Part shown: one piece after another, positions 12,001 through 23,150 of the stretch
Numbering within the stretch: position 1 is the first letter of the stretch
Layout: each line of letters starts with the position of its first letter
NCBI RefSeq assembly: GCF_001949145.1
Contig: NW_019091642.1
Span: 443,258-507,257 of the forward strand
Direction: 5' to 3'
Source of the DNA: Acanthaster planci
Taxonomy: Eukaryota > Echinodermata > Asteroidea > Valvatida > Acanthasteridae
DNA: 64,000 nt
Translations under genes and position numbers: made by a program
The notes under the pieces: model-generated
What the model was told of the DNA's origin: nothing
Database searches by the model: none
The model's input: the letters and a program-made list of their open reading frames with translations, nothing else

Positions 12001-12649
12001 GTCGAGGACATGAGCTCGTCTCCACACGATTGATACTGAAGTTATGAGTCTACTTGTCACTTGGTGCGTTCATATCGAGTGCAATGGAGCAGGGTTGAAA
12101 TAGACTCGGTTCAAGACTGTAATGATCAATATTAATTAAGTTGCGATCATGAACTTCTTAGACCAATTGGTAAAGAGCAGTTTACATGTACATTCTTCTT
12201 GTTTTTTTGTCACGGAACTAATAAATTACTGTTAAAACGATTGGAAGAATTGATCGCATAATCAAGGGAAATTTCCAGTTTGTAAGTTACAGACTGTCGT
12301 GTAAGTCGCCTGTCGTGGATAAAATAGGTAAATCCAGAAATCTCATGTAGGTTGACATGCGCATCAAGCAATTTTGCACATAATTATGAAACATTATGAC
12401 ACAGCTAGGTTCATGGCTGCACCGCCAGGCCACTATTTGGCTACTAGGACAGTTATGTTTACTCTTTTCCGATCTTTTCTATTTTGAAGGCTCAACCGTA
12501 ACGCGTTTGGGGAAAAGTGAAATTAAAAATACAGATAAAATGTGTCTATTGTGGTTAGGATGTGGTTTAAAAAGGGTCAATAGACTCCATTCCTACACGT
12601 AGGAGTTTTGTTCATTCCATCTCTTTTGAAACAAATGCCATTCAACCTA
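9058..12649. other. Non-coding stretch, possible long intron
   Basis: No exon was recognised. Apart from the small TA-flanked transposon at 10380-10550, the stretch is AT-rich unique-looking sequence with only short chance open frames. Short simple tracts are present but no clear promoter or RNA gene. Confidence 0.5.
10380..10550. mobile_element. Pogo/Tigger-like MITE with TA target duplication
   Basis: The 171-base element begins CAGTCGAACAC and ends GTGTTCCACTG, an imperfect inverted repeat, and is bounded by TA on both sides. CAGT ends with a TA duplication are typical of pogo/Tigger members of the Tc1-mariner superfamily. The interior is AT-rich with no transposase. Confidence 0.65.
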
Positions 12650-14219
12650 TCTTTATGTTCTTATTTTCAAAATTAAAACTAGTTTTAGCTGCACACTGAA
12701 TCAGAATTACAAAAAACACCAATCCTACCAACCTATGTTCAGACGACTTGCTTCACGAAGCAGGAACCTTTTTGCCCAGTCATTCTGGAAATGTATTCGT
12801 AATTTCGTAGAGCATGCGAAAGATGTTGATGGCATTAAAAATCACACTTCCAACTGCGCATGACCACCACTGATAACCACAAAACTTCTTCAAAAGTTCT
12901 GCTTCCCCGAAATATAAATCACATATAAAATTTGTAACCCTCCCCCAGGTAAAAAGTCGATATAAAACATTAAAACATAAATGCACAACTTGAAAGTATA
13001 TAAACACGGATGAAAGTTAATGAAATAAGGCTGGTTTAAATGAGTGGTTGTATTCTGTAAAAACAGTGCTGCCATAATTTGTGTAGAGTGATAATGGCGC
13101 CACCATAGCCTGTGTTTATCTCTCCAGGGTCGTTAAGAATGCATGTACTCTGGTGAGTTGACCGCTGGAATGGAGAGTTTTTCTGAGCAATTTGTCCGTT
13201 TCTTGTCACCAGCTCCAGTCCACCAGTGATAATGGTGATAATGATGTCCCTTTGACCTAAGCCTATACTAGTGCCGGCCCGGTATGGCGGTGTCAGCTGT
13301 CTCCCGGTCTCAGCGGTCCCCCTGACCTAGCCGGACATTTCAGCACGACAAAAGCACGGTCTCGTTGGTCTTCCGTGCTGACAGCTAAGTTACTACGTGT
13401 GGGCCAAAGCCTGAGGAATGATACTTTGGGCGGTGCTATTAGCTTTGGTGTAGGCCTATGTGCACGTACATGTACAGTACAGAACGTCACGTGCAACGTG
13501 AAGCATGCATGGCTGCACTGCTCAGCACGCCACTTTAACGGACGACTTTCCGGTGTTATGCGCACAGATGGCATGACGTATTTTTACCATATTTGGCAAG
13601 GGGGACCGCGGAGACCAGGAGACAGCTGAGACAGCCGCACCGGTGCACGCTTTGGTAATAATTCATCTGGTTTAGAACAAGAAACAAAAAATCGATCAGG
13701 TTTGATACGAAGGAAACGAACCAAAGGGTGGTTTGCCTAAAGCAAGGTTTTATTCTTCTTTTATCTATTTTTTAGCTTCTCTGTCCTCTTCCTTTTTCGA
13801 GTCTGCATTTTGAGTTTTGGGGGTTCGGTTTGTTTGTTTTTTTCATTTTGTGTGTGTGTGTTATGTCATTTTGTGTTTGTTTTTTACTTGAAAAATGAGG
13901 TTTGAAAAAGCAAAATGTCAACCAATCCATTAGATAATCAGACATTTAAGAGAACCCTGAACACATCATAGGAGTGACTTTGCGATCTTCAAATACTTCT
14001 TTGTAGTAAAGGACGCGAGCTTCAAATTGCACAGGTGTTTGTGGAAGTGGTTGTGGTTTGGGAATTCGTTTGAAACCTAGCTACAAATCCTCCCTCATCA
14101 ACTATCAAACCATTATAAGGATGTTAATTCTCTTGATGATTATGCATGTTTCTCTCATTTTTTTTGACCAGTAGAAACCAATGCGTGAAATTTAAACGAA
14201 TAGTGGTCACCCTGAAACT

Positions 14220-14432
14220 TACGGAAGCGTATTGCTTCCAACCGCGAAAAAATAGTTTATCTTGTTTTTTTAAACGACTTCCTATCTCATAAACGACATG
14301 ACTATAATTAGAATTGCGAGATAGTGATGTCTCGTTTAAACGAGATAGTTATGTCGTTTATTTTAAACGAGATGATAAGTTGTTCAAATAAATTAAAATA
14401 TTTTTTCGCATTGGCAGCAATACGCTTCCGTA
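14220..14432. mobile_element. MITE with CGGAAGCGTATTGCT ends and TA target site
   Basis: The ends read TA-CGGAAGCGTATTGCT and AGCAATACGCTTCCG-TA, a 15-base perfect inverted repeat flanked by TA. The interior contains further inverted segments built on GTTTAAACGAGATAG. Size and TA duplication suit a Tc1-mariner or similar MITE. It lies inside the left duplicate and is missing from the right one, so it inserted afterwards. Confidence 0.75.
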
Positions 14433-14747
14433 GAAACTAATGACCCGAAACCAAACGTTCTAGGGAGACTCGACCACCATTGCCTTCAGATATAACGAAG
14501 ATCAGGATGAGAAGAAAGTCAAATGGGCTTCGTTTTTTCAAACACTATGCATTTTGTATGGAACTAATGCGTTTACCGGTAATGCGAAATCTCAATCAAA
14601 ACAGACTGACATTTTAATGATATCTCCTTTATTTTCAGTCAAGCAAGGAAAAATGCCTTTTAGTTTTGATGGATATGGCAGATATTGTTGCTCCACTTCT
14701 GAAAAGAAGTAAATTTGAATATGATACACATGCACTTTTTAACACGA

Positions 14748-14927
14748 CACAGCCAGAAAGCTGCGGTTGTGTTCGAATACATAACCACGGCTTTCTGGCT
14801 TTCAAAACAAAATCTACTTTATCCCTTTTCTTTTGTTCGAACAAGGACAAAATCTTTGAAATTCACAGAACTTTCGAAAGGTTCGAGAAAAGAAAGAGGA
14901 TAAAGTAGAGTTTGTTTTGAAGGAATG
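14748..14927. repeat. Two consecutive near-perfect hairpins
   Basis: At about 14752-14803 a stem of about 21 bases pairs agccagaaagctgcggttgtg with its complement (cataaccacggctttctggct). It is followed at about 14800-14925 by a longer stem: tcaaaacaaaatctactttatcc on one side and ggataaagtagagtttgttttga on the other. The open frame across this region (14666-14908) is a by-product of the palindromes. Confidence 0.7.
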
Positions 14928-15240
14928 TACCAATAAATGAAACGGCTGGAGGAGCCGTGTGGTTCCATCTCCTTTTCCTGATCATTTCTATTTCAACATG
15001 ATACATGGTAGATGTCTTTACCAAAATTAGCACGAGAAAGAATACAAAATATAGGATTTTCGCTTAAATTCCTCGAAAGTAGATTCATGTTAGTTTGTGA
15101 GAGTACGCGTTTAAGTGTATTGCTAATTTGTATTTCTTGTTCGTTTCCCTGGCGTACAACTTAGTTTGGAGGGTCAATGTTTGCTTAGGCATCCAAAGAA
15201 TACAGGCAATTTCCATTTGGCGCACATTGATTTTTTTCTT

Positions 15241-15950
15241 TCTATGTTTTTTAACCAGGTAAAAACCCGATCTTTTATAAATTCGTCTCCCTAGGGAGTC
15301 GAGACCCTGGGGGAAGAAGAAATGTTTTGGAAGTAGTAGTAAATCCCAACAATAGTCTAAAGAAAACACCCACGTAGGGATTGAAAACCCGTGTCGGCCT
15401 GACTAAGGACAACGTATACATGTACTTGTCCGAAAACGTTGAATAGGCCTACCTTCTGATTGTTTCAGAACCTGATATAGTCACAAAGGACATACTCCCT
15501 TTTGGTGCTACGGCAAACTTTTCTCTTATGACCAATTCAGTACAATGTCGATGAAAAAGATTTACAGTCAGCCTACTCATGAAAAAGAGACAGCGAGGAC
15601 CATCCTGTGTCGGTTTATTTTAGAGCCATTGTCATTGGATGCGCATGTGGTGGCGGACTGGATAGGAAGTCCCAAAATACGTAAATGTTTCCTTCGAAAC
15701 TACACTATTTCACTTTAAAATGTCATCACTCCTCCGAATACCACGTATCAGAGGGATTTATAGAGCACATGTCGTGTAAACCTGGGCTGAAAATTGGGGG
15801 GGGGTAGGGATGGGAAAGGGTGAGGGATGGTTTGTCCGACCATGAAGATTTGAAAAGCGGGGGGGGGGTTTACACCGTATGACTTTATATCTTCGATATT
15901 CATGGTATCGATGCATATCTGTACTGTGCATTCAGAATGGAATATTGTGG
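15241..15950. other. Non-coding, with a dispersed-repeat fragment
   Basis: No gene is seen. From about 15770 to 15960 the sequence resembles 62640-62880: both have a G-run, a gatttgaaaag or aatttgaaaag stretch and a segment like gatattgatg-atatctg-a-t-tg. It is therefore part of a dispersed family that also sits in the fold-back element near the right end. Confidence 0.45.
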
Positions 15951-16690
15951 CCTGTTTCCCTTTTTGAGTAACGAACGTTGAACTGTTTTTCGTCACTGAT
16001 CATCTTGACTCTTGAACATGACGTTAATTTATGGTTTAATATTTGGTTTTACAAATTGGTGCCAAGTAGCATAAAATAAGGCACTTGTACGTACACTGCA
16101 ATTTAGACAAATGGTACGTCGCATTATATGCTATACTGATTCAGTTATAGCCGCATACTTTCCATGTGGAGCTAAAAGCGTTGACATTGACAAAGTTTTA
16201 AACTCTAAAACGCCTCATATCTAAGGAGGACATACCTGAATAGAACGTCCAAGAAAAACACAGTGTCCTTCCATTCTTTCGAACAATTCCAAACTTCGGT
16301 ATTTATACAGGGACTTTTGGGACAAAATGCAACTGTGCAGAACGAACCTTGACACAGCATTTCCTTGATGTAGGAAAACCTGTGGCAAGAGCTTTTACCG
16401 ATGGTCTTCCCTGAGTAAAAGGAAACTGAGGGCCAATGATTTTGACACTGTGGGCGCAGAATGTTTTGGTGTCATGTGGTATGCAGCCGTGATGAACTTG
16501 CGACTTCACTTTTTCTGAGCAAGAGTGGTGTTTACACAGGGTCATTCCTCAGCTACCCTTCACTTCAAAAAGCATAAATATTAATATAATATTATCATAA
16601 TATGTAATTACGGTCCAAGGCAACCACATAAACATACTTTTGTGGACGATGAGGCTACCTTAAAAAGGGAAGGCCAATGCGGCAGTAACC
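15950..16690. repeat. Partial duplicate of the QVR-1 3' flank
   Basis: The stretch aligns with 26735-27388 in the same orientation. Shared anchors are tcttgactcttgaacatgacgtta, aatagaacgtcca and the end ctaccttaaaaagggaaggcc compared with caccttaaaaagagaaggcc. The alignment runs into the last codons of QVR-1 exon 3 and then stops at 16690, where fold-back sequence begins. Confidence 0.7.
16660..16690 (-). pseudogene. Remnant of a QVR-like exon 3 (last ~10 codons)
   Basis: Read on the minus strand, the segment encodes VTAALAFPF followed by a stop. This corresponds to the end of QVR-1 (MVAAARAFSF, stop), and both are followed by the same 3' flank. The rest of the exon is missing; sequence upstream is that of a fold-back element. 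This is the truncated tail of a former gene copy and cannot make a protein. Confidence 0.6.
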
Positions 16691-17700
16691 AAATGTAATT
16701 AGAAAGAGCGTCGCGACCAACTATCAGCATTGTCTCCAGGAAATAAATAACATTTACGTCAGCCACAACAACACAGCTTTTCCTGCTCTAAATCTGATCT
16801 GTATAATAATTAATTGTAAATCCATTCTAAGGTACAATACATCGATCATTATTATAACGTGCTTGCTAATGTAACATGTGGATCGGATGAGAAATTATGT
16901 GCATGCCCAAACAAAGTTGAAGAAAAGACACCGTCACAATGATAATGGTCTACGGTGTTTTATTCAGAAACATGGACTGATATCATTGAAAGTATGGTGC
17001 TGATGAAGTTAACGAGGAAGACTGAACTGAAGGAACATTAAAGACGGAATATTCTAAGGGTAATAATGTAGTTTAGCCTGGGTGGTAACTTCCTAAACCC
17101 GTGGTCAAATTTACTATCGTACAATTGCATCATGGTGTTTATAGTTGGTGTTTCAGGCAACGTAATACACGACGCACGACACAACATACGACGCGACACA
17201 CGATGGTCCCACGCAACGGGCGACGGAATAAGCGACGTTTAGTATGGTATTCAATAGCCACCAAATTGGGTCGCCCAACGCCACGACGCGACGCTACGAC
17301 AGCTCCGTCGTGTCGTCCCGTCGCGTCGTGGCGTCGCCTCCTCTCATTACTTTTATGCTGTGTTTTAATGCATTCCGTCTTGGCGTCGCTTCGTGCCGTC
17401 CAGTCGTGCCATTTCGTCGTGTTATATCGTGATGCTGTCGCGTCGTGCCAACTCGTCTTCCAGTCGTATCGTGCTGTCGTGACGGTCCCGTATTGCCGTC
17501 GCACCGTCGTGTCGTGCTGTCGCATCGTGTCGTCGTCCATCGTATCGTGCCCTTGTGCCTTACTGTTTCTTAAAATGATCAATAGAAGGCGTATGTCACA
17601 AGCCCTGGAAAAACTAACGTACGTGCGTAGTGCTAGTACTAGTGTTGCATGCACTACACCAATTACGAGCCCATAGAAAACAGTGCGAAATCAGCCCAAA

Positions 17701-18110
17701 ATAGCGCTGCTTGTTGACACTTAATTGGAGGACCGGGTTGTCCTCCGTTTTTTTCGCTGGAAATTCAAGATTATGGCTAGGAAATCACTTTTCGTTTCAA
17801 CTATATGGGGGTAAGCCACGTGCTTTTCTTTTTATTCGTCTTTCTCGAAGATACCCCCAAATGGTAAAACCATGCACTCAGCTCTGAATGTAGCCGGCCG
17901 CCTCTATCCAAAATAGGTACGTAATTTGGGGCTTTTTGTGGAAGAAATACCCCGGAACTAGAAAATATCAGTCCCAAATTCGGGATTTATAGAAATATCT
18001 CTATGATCCTCCCGATTGTGGCATGTCTTATTGTAAAAACCCCGTGGGATCACAAAATATTAATTAGCTCGCGCGCAGAAATACATCGATTTTGTGGAAT
18101 GCACCCATAG
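17701..18110. repeat. Dispersed repeat shared with fold-back element C
   Basis: The sequence aligns with 62110-62475 in the same orientation. Shared strings include ttcgctggaaattcaa, cgaagataccccc, cctctatcc-aaatagg and tggggctttttgtg, ending in tgggatcacaaaatat. In both places it lies between inverted tandem-repeat arms, which suggests it is the middle domain of one fold-back family. Confidence 0.75.
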
Positions 18111-18149
18111 GGCCTAGGCCTACATGATTTAATCTTGGAAAATGGTACA

Positions 18150-18405
18150 TGGGTCATTCCATGAGGTTGGGGCACAATTTGGGACGGTGTCCTTGTTTTA
18201 TGGGTAACTTTTACCACCTGTCATGACCTGTAGAGTAGGTCATTTACTCTGTAAAAATATCATACACCTCTGTATTCAGCCTTGCAGGATGTTTAACAAT
18301 GTCAATTTGGAATCCACCTGCAGGGAAATAGCTGTTCATTTCTACGGAACCCATGTAACAATTGACAGCGTCACAAACTGTGCCCCAACCTCATGGAATG
18401 ACCCA
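18150..18405. mobile_element. MITE family 1, copy 2, with perfect 25-base ends
   Basis: The first 25 bases (tgggtcattccatgaggttg, then gggca) are the exact reverse complement of the last 25. The 256-base body aligns with the copy at 5466-5718. Perfect ends suggest that this copy is younger or under less decay than the other. It sits inside fold-back element A. Confidence 0.85.
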
Positions 18406-18643
18406 GATATTGGTATTGAACTCTGTCTCTAAGGGCGCCCCTTATTTCCACCAGTAGTGAGGCAATGGCGAGAGCACGTTGCGACGGCCGAAGGCCAATA
18501 CGCAACAGGTTGACGGCACGCGGCACGACTCGACGGCACGACGGCACGATGTAATGCATTATACACAGCAGGCGTCGTGCCGTTGCGTCGTGTGGCGTCG
18601 CCTAAAAAGAGGCAGAAACGTGTTTCGTAAATAGTACACCATA

Positions 18644-19529
18644 ATCAGCAAGACTGTGAATCACTTTTTTGGCGCTGCGTTTAGACAGACACCGTCCTTT
18701 TTTTTGTCGAAGCACTTCAACAGACTACTTGACGATCCTTCGACCATGGTTCGGCGAGATGGCAACATACCTGGTGGGAGATTCGAGTGGTAGTTGTAGC
18801 TCCCCTGCACCGCTCCGAGAGACTGAGAATTACCACTCGTGCAAGCAGTCTACAGAATGTGGTTGCTATATACCTTTTTCGTGAAGAAACAAAGCTCAGT
18901 TGATTTTCCATCTCATCCGTCCATTTTGACAGCTTAATGAAGGGCTTAAAATCTAACTGTATGTGGACCGAATTTATCAACCCAACACGAAAATTACAAC
19001 TTCTCTGTGGCAAAATGAGGAGGAGAAAAATTACTTAGAGAGGGACTGATTTACGGGACCCAGGGGTGGGGGCAAATTTACTGCATGGTAATGCTGGTCC
19101 CGGACAGTTTTACCGGGGGACAAATTTACCGTGTACACCTGTCTTAAACGCAGCGGCCAAGCGCATATTTATTCCCTTATTATTAAATGTTTCTCGGTAT
19201 AATAAATAAGGCATGTACACGTGTATCGTATTTGAAACCAGCTGTTGAATGAAGCCCAATGTATATTTGTGTCAATTATGGTTTGTCATATTTTCTACTT
19301 TCATTCATTCATGTAATTTATACGTCTGTAACAGCTTGAGTACATTAGATGAGTCGGGATAGTAAACGAAGAAGTTCAAATCAATTGTTTGCTTTTGATG
19401 CACAGTTTTTTGTTTGTTTTGTTTTTTGAGTTTTTTGGGTTTTTTTATTACTATACGAGAAAACGATGTGACTTGTGTCGGTTGCTCTCAATGATAAGTT
19501 CACTTTTTCACAGTGTAAGTTTTGCAAGC
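18644..19529. other. Non-coding; part matches 45.5-45.7 kb
   Basis: No gene is recognised. From about 19240 to 19400 it aligns with 45530-45700 in the same orientation (tttgtgt-aattatg-tttgtc, then gtaacag, then gaagttcaa). This links the flank of QVR-2 with this duplicated region. Confidence 0.45.
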
Positions 19530-21530
19530 TGACACTAGTCTTAGCGGCACAGTGAACCAGAATTGTTTAAAAAATACCAACGTAACCTGTTTTCAGATGA
19601 CTTGCTTTTAACAGGAAGCAGAAGGTGTTTGCCGTAGCGTGCTGGAAGCATCGTTCGTAGAGCAGGCGAAAGATGTTTATGTCATTAGAAAGCACATTTG
19701 GAATGGAAGTAAAGTATTATTTTAAAGGAACCAGGAAATACATTTTTCTTAGAATCACTTTTTGTGTATCTCTGTACTCTTCTTCCATGTATGAAGACTG
19801 TTTGACATCGTTTTTGAGTTTTGTGAACTGAACAGTGCACTTTTCCAGACATTAAAAATTGACCAATCATTTCTGGACAAGTGAGGACGCTTTTGCTTTG
19901 ATGTAAATCCAGGAAGACATGGTTCAGGGTGAATGTTTTCACGTTCAAACTGTGAACCCCAAATTTGCTATCTGGGAACATGTCTGTAAAAAGGATTTTT
20001 GCTGGATTATTGCCATATATTTACACAGCAATAAATTGCAAAATAAAATCTGCCATAGCAGTGGTTAAAACATCTAGAAATTTTCTGTGCACAAATCAGT
20101 GCGACATTGAGATTCAGTGCCTTGGATGACATCATAGTTCTACTCATGAATCTGCAAATATGCATTAACATAAAACCAAAAAAATCAAATATGGGTCAAA
20201 ATTGCAAAACAAAAATTTAAAACTAGGTTGATTGAAACCCAAAGATGCAATTTGAAGGGATTTTAGTAAAATTTATACATATGTGTCTATTTCCTGGTTT
20301 CTTTAAACTCAGAATTGCGCAGTGATGTTCCTGCATCACTGATTACCACAAAAAATCTTCATAAGTTCAGTTTCCCCTCAGTGTCTGTACATAAATATCA
20401 CAAATAGAATTTCTTTCTTAACCTCTCAAGATAAAGGCAGTATAAATGTCACGCTGTCGTTCGGGTTTTTTTTAATTTGTTTGTTTGTTTGTTTGTTTGT
20501 TTGTTTTGTTTGCTTTTTGCTGTTCTATAAACCAAAATACCTGTACTATGTTAGAAATTCTGCGCTTCATGTAAAAATGAACAAAGTTGATAAAACAAGG
20601 CTGTACTAGAACAGCAAAAGCAATCCGCTGATAATTCGTGTAGAGAGATATGGCACAGTATAGCATTGCGTTTCGTGTGATGATCTCCACATGGTCAAGA
20701 ATGCATTGACTCTGGTAGACTGACCGCTAAGAGAGTAAGCTATCTGAGTAATTACTCCTTTTCTCGTCACCAGTCAAGCGTAATAAATAGTGACATGTTA
20801 CCTTGACCGAAAGCTAACGTTGCTACCGTTGTACGGTTCATGAATAATTCATCTGGCTACCAATATTTAGAAAAAAAATTCAGAGAGTATGGTCATCTAT
20901 CAGGTGTCAATACAAAGGAAACGAACCGATGGCCGGTAGGCTGGCTGGATCGCTTGCTTTAGTGGGTGGGTGTCTTGGAAAATGAGGTCAAAAACTGTCT
21001 AACGATCCATCGGGCGATAAAATATTTAGAAGATGGAGCACATTATACAAGGGACCGTACGATCTTCAAACGTCTTTTCATGGCCACGCATCTCAGAATC
21101 ATTTTGGCTATACCTGGGGCTTTAGTGGTACAGTTGTTCATGAAAGCATTGTTGTTTTGGAATTCTTATGAAACCGTGCTACAAACGTATCCCCTAAAAC
21201 TAACAAAATCGTTATAAAAATGTTCGATTCTCTTGACGAATATGCAGGTCTTTCGTGTTCATTGCAACCTGATAAAGGAGACGTAAAGATATTCAAAATT
21301 AGTACGTCACTACAGAAGGATTACACAATAAACAGGATTTCTCACTCAAATTCCTTAAGAATAAATTCCTGTTGATTTTTGAACACGCTTTTCGTTGCAT
21401 TACTGATGTCGTTGTTCTATTTCGCTTTCTTGGTGAACTATTGTAGCGCTTGGACAGTCAAACATAGTTTGCAGATACATACAAAGAGTTTGGGCAATAT
21501 TTTCTTCCGTTTGGCACACATTTGTTTGGT
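19530..21530. repeat. Segmental duplication, right copy
   Basis: This is the diverged partner of 12650-15240, in the same orientation. It lacks the MITE and hairpins present in the left copy and has a (TTTG)n tract at about 20476-20515. Together with the second matching block (26735-27388), it suggests that a segment containing QVR-1 and several kb of its 3' flank was once duplicated in tandem. Confidence 0.65.
20476..20515. repeat. (TTTG)n microsatellite
   Basis: About eight uninterrupted or nearly uninterrupted TTTG units are visible within the right segmental duplicate. Confidence 0.9.
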
Positions 21531-22610
21531 GATATGTCTTCCTTCAATACTCTCCTTTCCGTTCACGTGGAATCATTTTAGCGTTTTACGCATTTAACAT
21601 AATTTAACTTACATTGAAGGGAAGAGAAGTAAAGTTATTTACTTATTTATTCATTTTATATACAGGTGAGGTACAGATGGGTGGGGATGGGTGGGTGCTG
21701 TGGTGGTAGGGTGAGTGGGTATTGAAGATGCAACTTTTACCACATCCTACGAGCGACCGTGCGATCTTCAAGCATGTTTTTGCATGATCACGCGCCTCGG
21801 AACCTGATCTGATCTTATCTTAATTAAGCTAATTGATATGATTTGTTTAGTGAACGTGGAAACCTCTGCAAACTAAAATGGTTTTTATATAATATCACTA
21901 CATTGCCTATTCTGTTCTACAGGCGTAGTATTTAATCTTATCTTTAATTCAGTCATAAGCAGGGGTTCTCTTGATAAACATCACGCATTACTTTTTATTG
22001 CCACCCGTCGCAATGTCACTATTTGACCTTTCCTGTAGATATTTGACGTTTGTGGTGTACCCTATACAGAGTATACTCACTGAAATATCGGAAATATGCG
22101 CAGTTGCTCTTGCTGATGCTGCGAATGATACGTAATTGTGTTCGGCAATGACAACATTGACCATATTTCCCCCAAGGAAGGTACCAGTTAAAAAGCAGGG
22201 CGACCAGATACATACTAAAAAAAAAAAAATAAATACCCAACGTTGCGTAAAATCTTACTCCTTGTGGTGGAAAAAAGGGAAACGGTCGTTTGCAGGGTAA
22301 AACGCTACGCAACACGGGTTGCGTCAAGTTTTACTCAGTATCGGAGCAAAGCGTTTACCCAATAATGGCGTCAAATTTCATGCCCTATTTCATTGTGTCA
22401 AAACTGTACCTAACAAATGAGTACCCATTCTCTTGACGCCACTGCTGATCCAACGTTACCCAGCGTTGTTGTGTGTACTTAAACCAAAATATTGGGTCAA
22501 AACTGAAACATGCATTTCGGCAGCATATAATGGACAGCAAGAATATGCTTGACCTAATACATTTATTCCATCACAGATTTCTTTACCTTTTATTCACAAA
22601 TAGGTTTTTT
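21531..22610. other. Non-coding stretch
   Basis: No exon or RNA gene is recognised. Several chance open frames exist, the longest about 100 codons, rich in Phe/Leu as expected from T-rich DNA. Confidence 0.45.
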
Positions 22611-22614
22611 TTTT

Positions 22615-23150
22615 TAACTTGCTTCTTCTGTGGATATATGAAAGGCTTAACAGTGGAAAGGGAAAACACTTGTATACGTTTTATTTACATCAAACCTTTC
22701 ACACCTCACTGTTTATATCTGCTTGACTCAGTTCTGGTTACCTTTTCATTTGAGCTTAATTATTTTGTGTACAAAAAGGCTTGGCGGTATTGAGGGGAAA
22801 GACTTGAATAAAATGTGATTTACACCCAAACTTTTCTCATCTCAATTTTTATGTCAAATTGACTCAATGTTGATTTGTCCATTATGAAATTAATTGTTTT
22901 GTGTACTAAAAGACTTGAATTATTTTTTTCATCTTAAATTGACTCATTTGGTGCACATGAAAGGCTCAACACTACTTTGAAAAAAATGAATATGACATTT
23001 ACATCAAAGTATTTCGAACCTCAGTTTTAAGTCCCCTTCACTCATTGCTTGTATTTGTTAATTTCAACTTAGTTATTTCTTGCACAAAAGGCTGAACAGT
23101 ATAAAAAGAGCAAAACCACTGGAATATGAGGAATTAATATTCAAACTGTT
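22615..23150. repeat. Degenerate tandem repeat, unit about 130-150 bases
   Basis: The phrase gtgtacaaaaaggct (variants: tatatgaaaggcttaacag, gtactaaaagactt, gcacatgaaaggctcaac, gcacaaaaggctgaacag) recurs at about 22637, 22767, 22897, 22951 and 23079. Between occurrences lie related segments such as tttacatcaaac and acctca-tttt. This is an old minisatellite-like array of about four units. Confidence 0.6.

Larger units (their letters stand above)
12650..15240. repeat. Segmental duplication, left copy
   Basis: Long stretches align in the same order and orientation with 19530-21530. Shared anchors include gacttgctt followed by caggaa, gagca-gcgaaagatgtt, atgcat-actctggt-ga-tgaccgct, and ggaaacgaacc. 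Identity looks like roughly two thirds, so the duplication is old. The left copy carries extra insertions, including the elements at 14220-14432 and 14748-14927. No conserved open frame is shared, so the duplicated part is probably gene flank. Confidence 0.65.
16700..18643. mobile_element. Fold-back element A (rearranged)
   Basis: Two arms rich in cgtcgtg/cacgacg units point at each other (about 17140-17560 and 18430-18643). The right arm ends in tttcgtaaatagtacaccata, the same tip as element B at 46873 and 48713. The segment 16710-17125 matches 47370-47720 inside element B, and 17701-18110 matches 62110-62475 inside element C. The left tip is not evident, so the element is truncated or nested. 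Long open frames through the arms are repeat artefacts. Confidence 0.65.

Noticed and set aside
13293-13629. 93-codon minus and 84-codon plus frames
   Set aside because: They overlap each other in a GC-richer patch whose two ends are inverted repeats (agctgtctcccggtctc at 13296 and gagaccaggagacagct at 13612). This is probably another TIR element and not a gene.
14666-14908. 80-codon frame rich in Lys/Arg/Phe
   Set aside because: It crosses two long hairpins, and the sequence is explained by the palindromes.
17101-17676. Open frames of 191 (+) and 171 (-) codons
   Set aside because: They run through the cgtcgtg/cacgacg arm of a fold-back element, are open on both strands, and are Arg/Ser/Thr/Val repeats with no domain.
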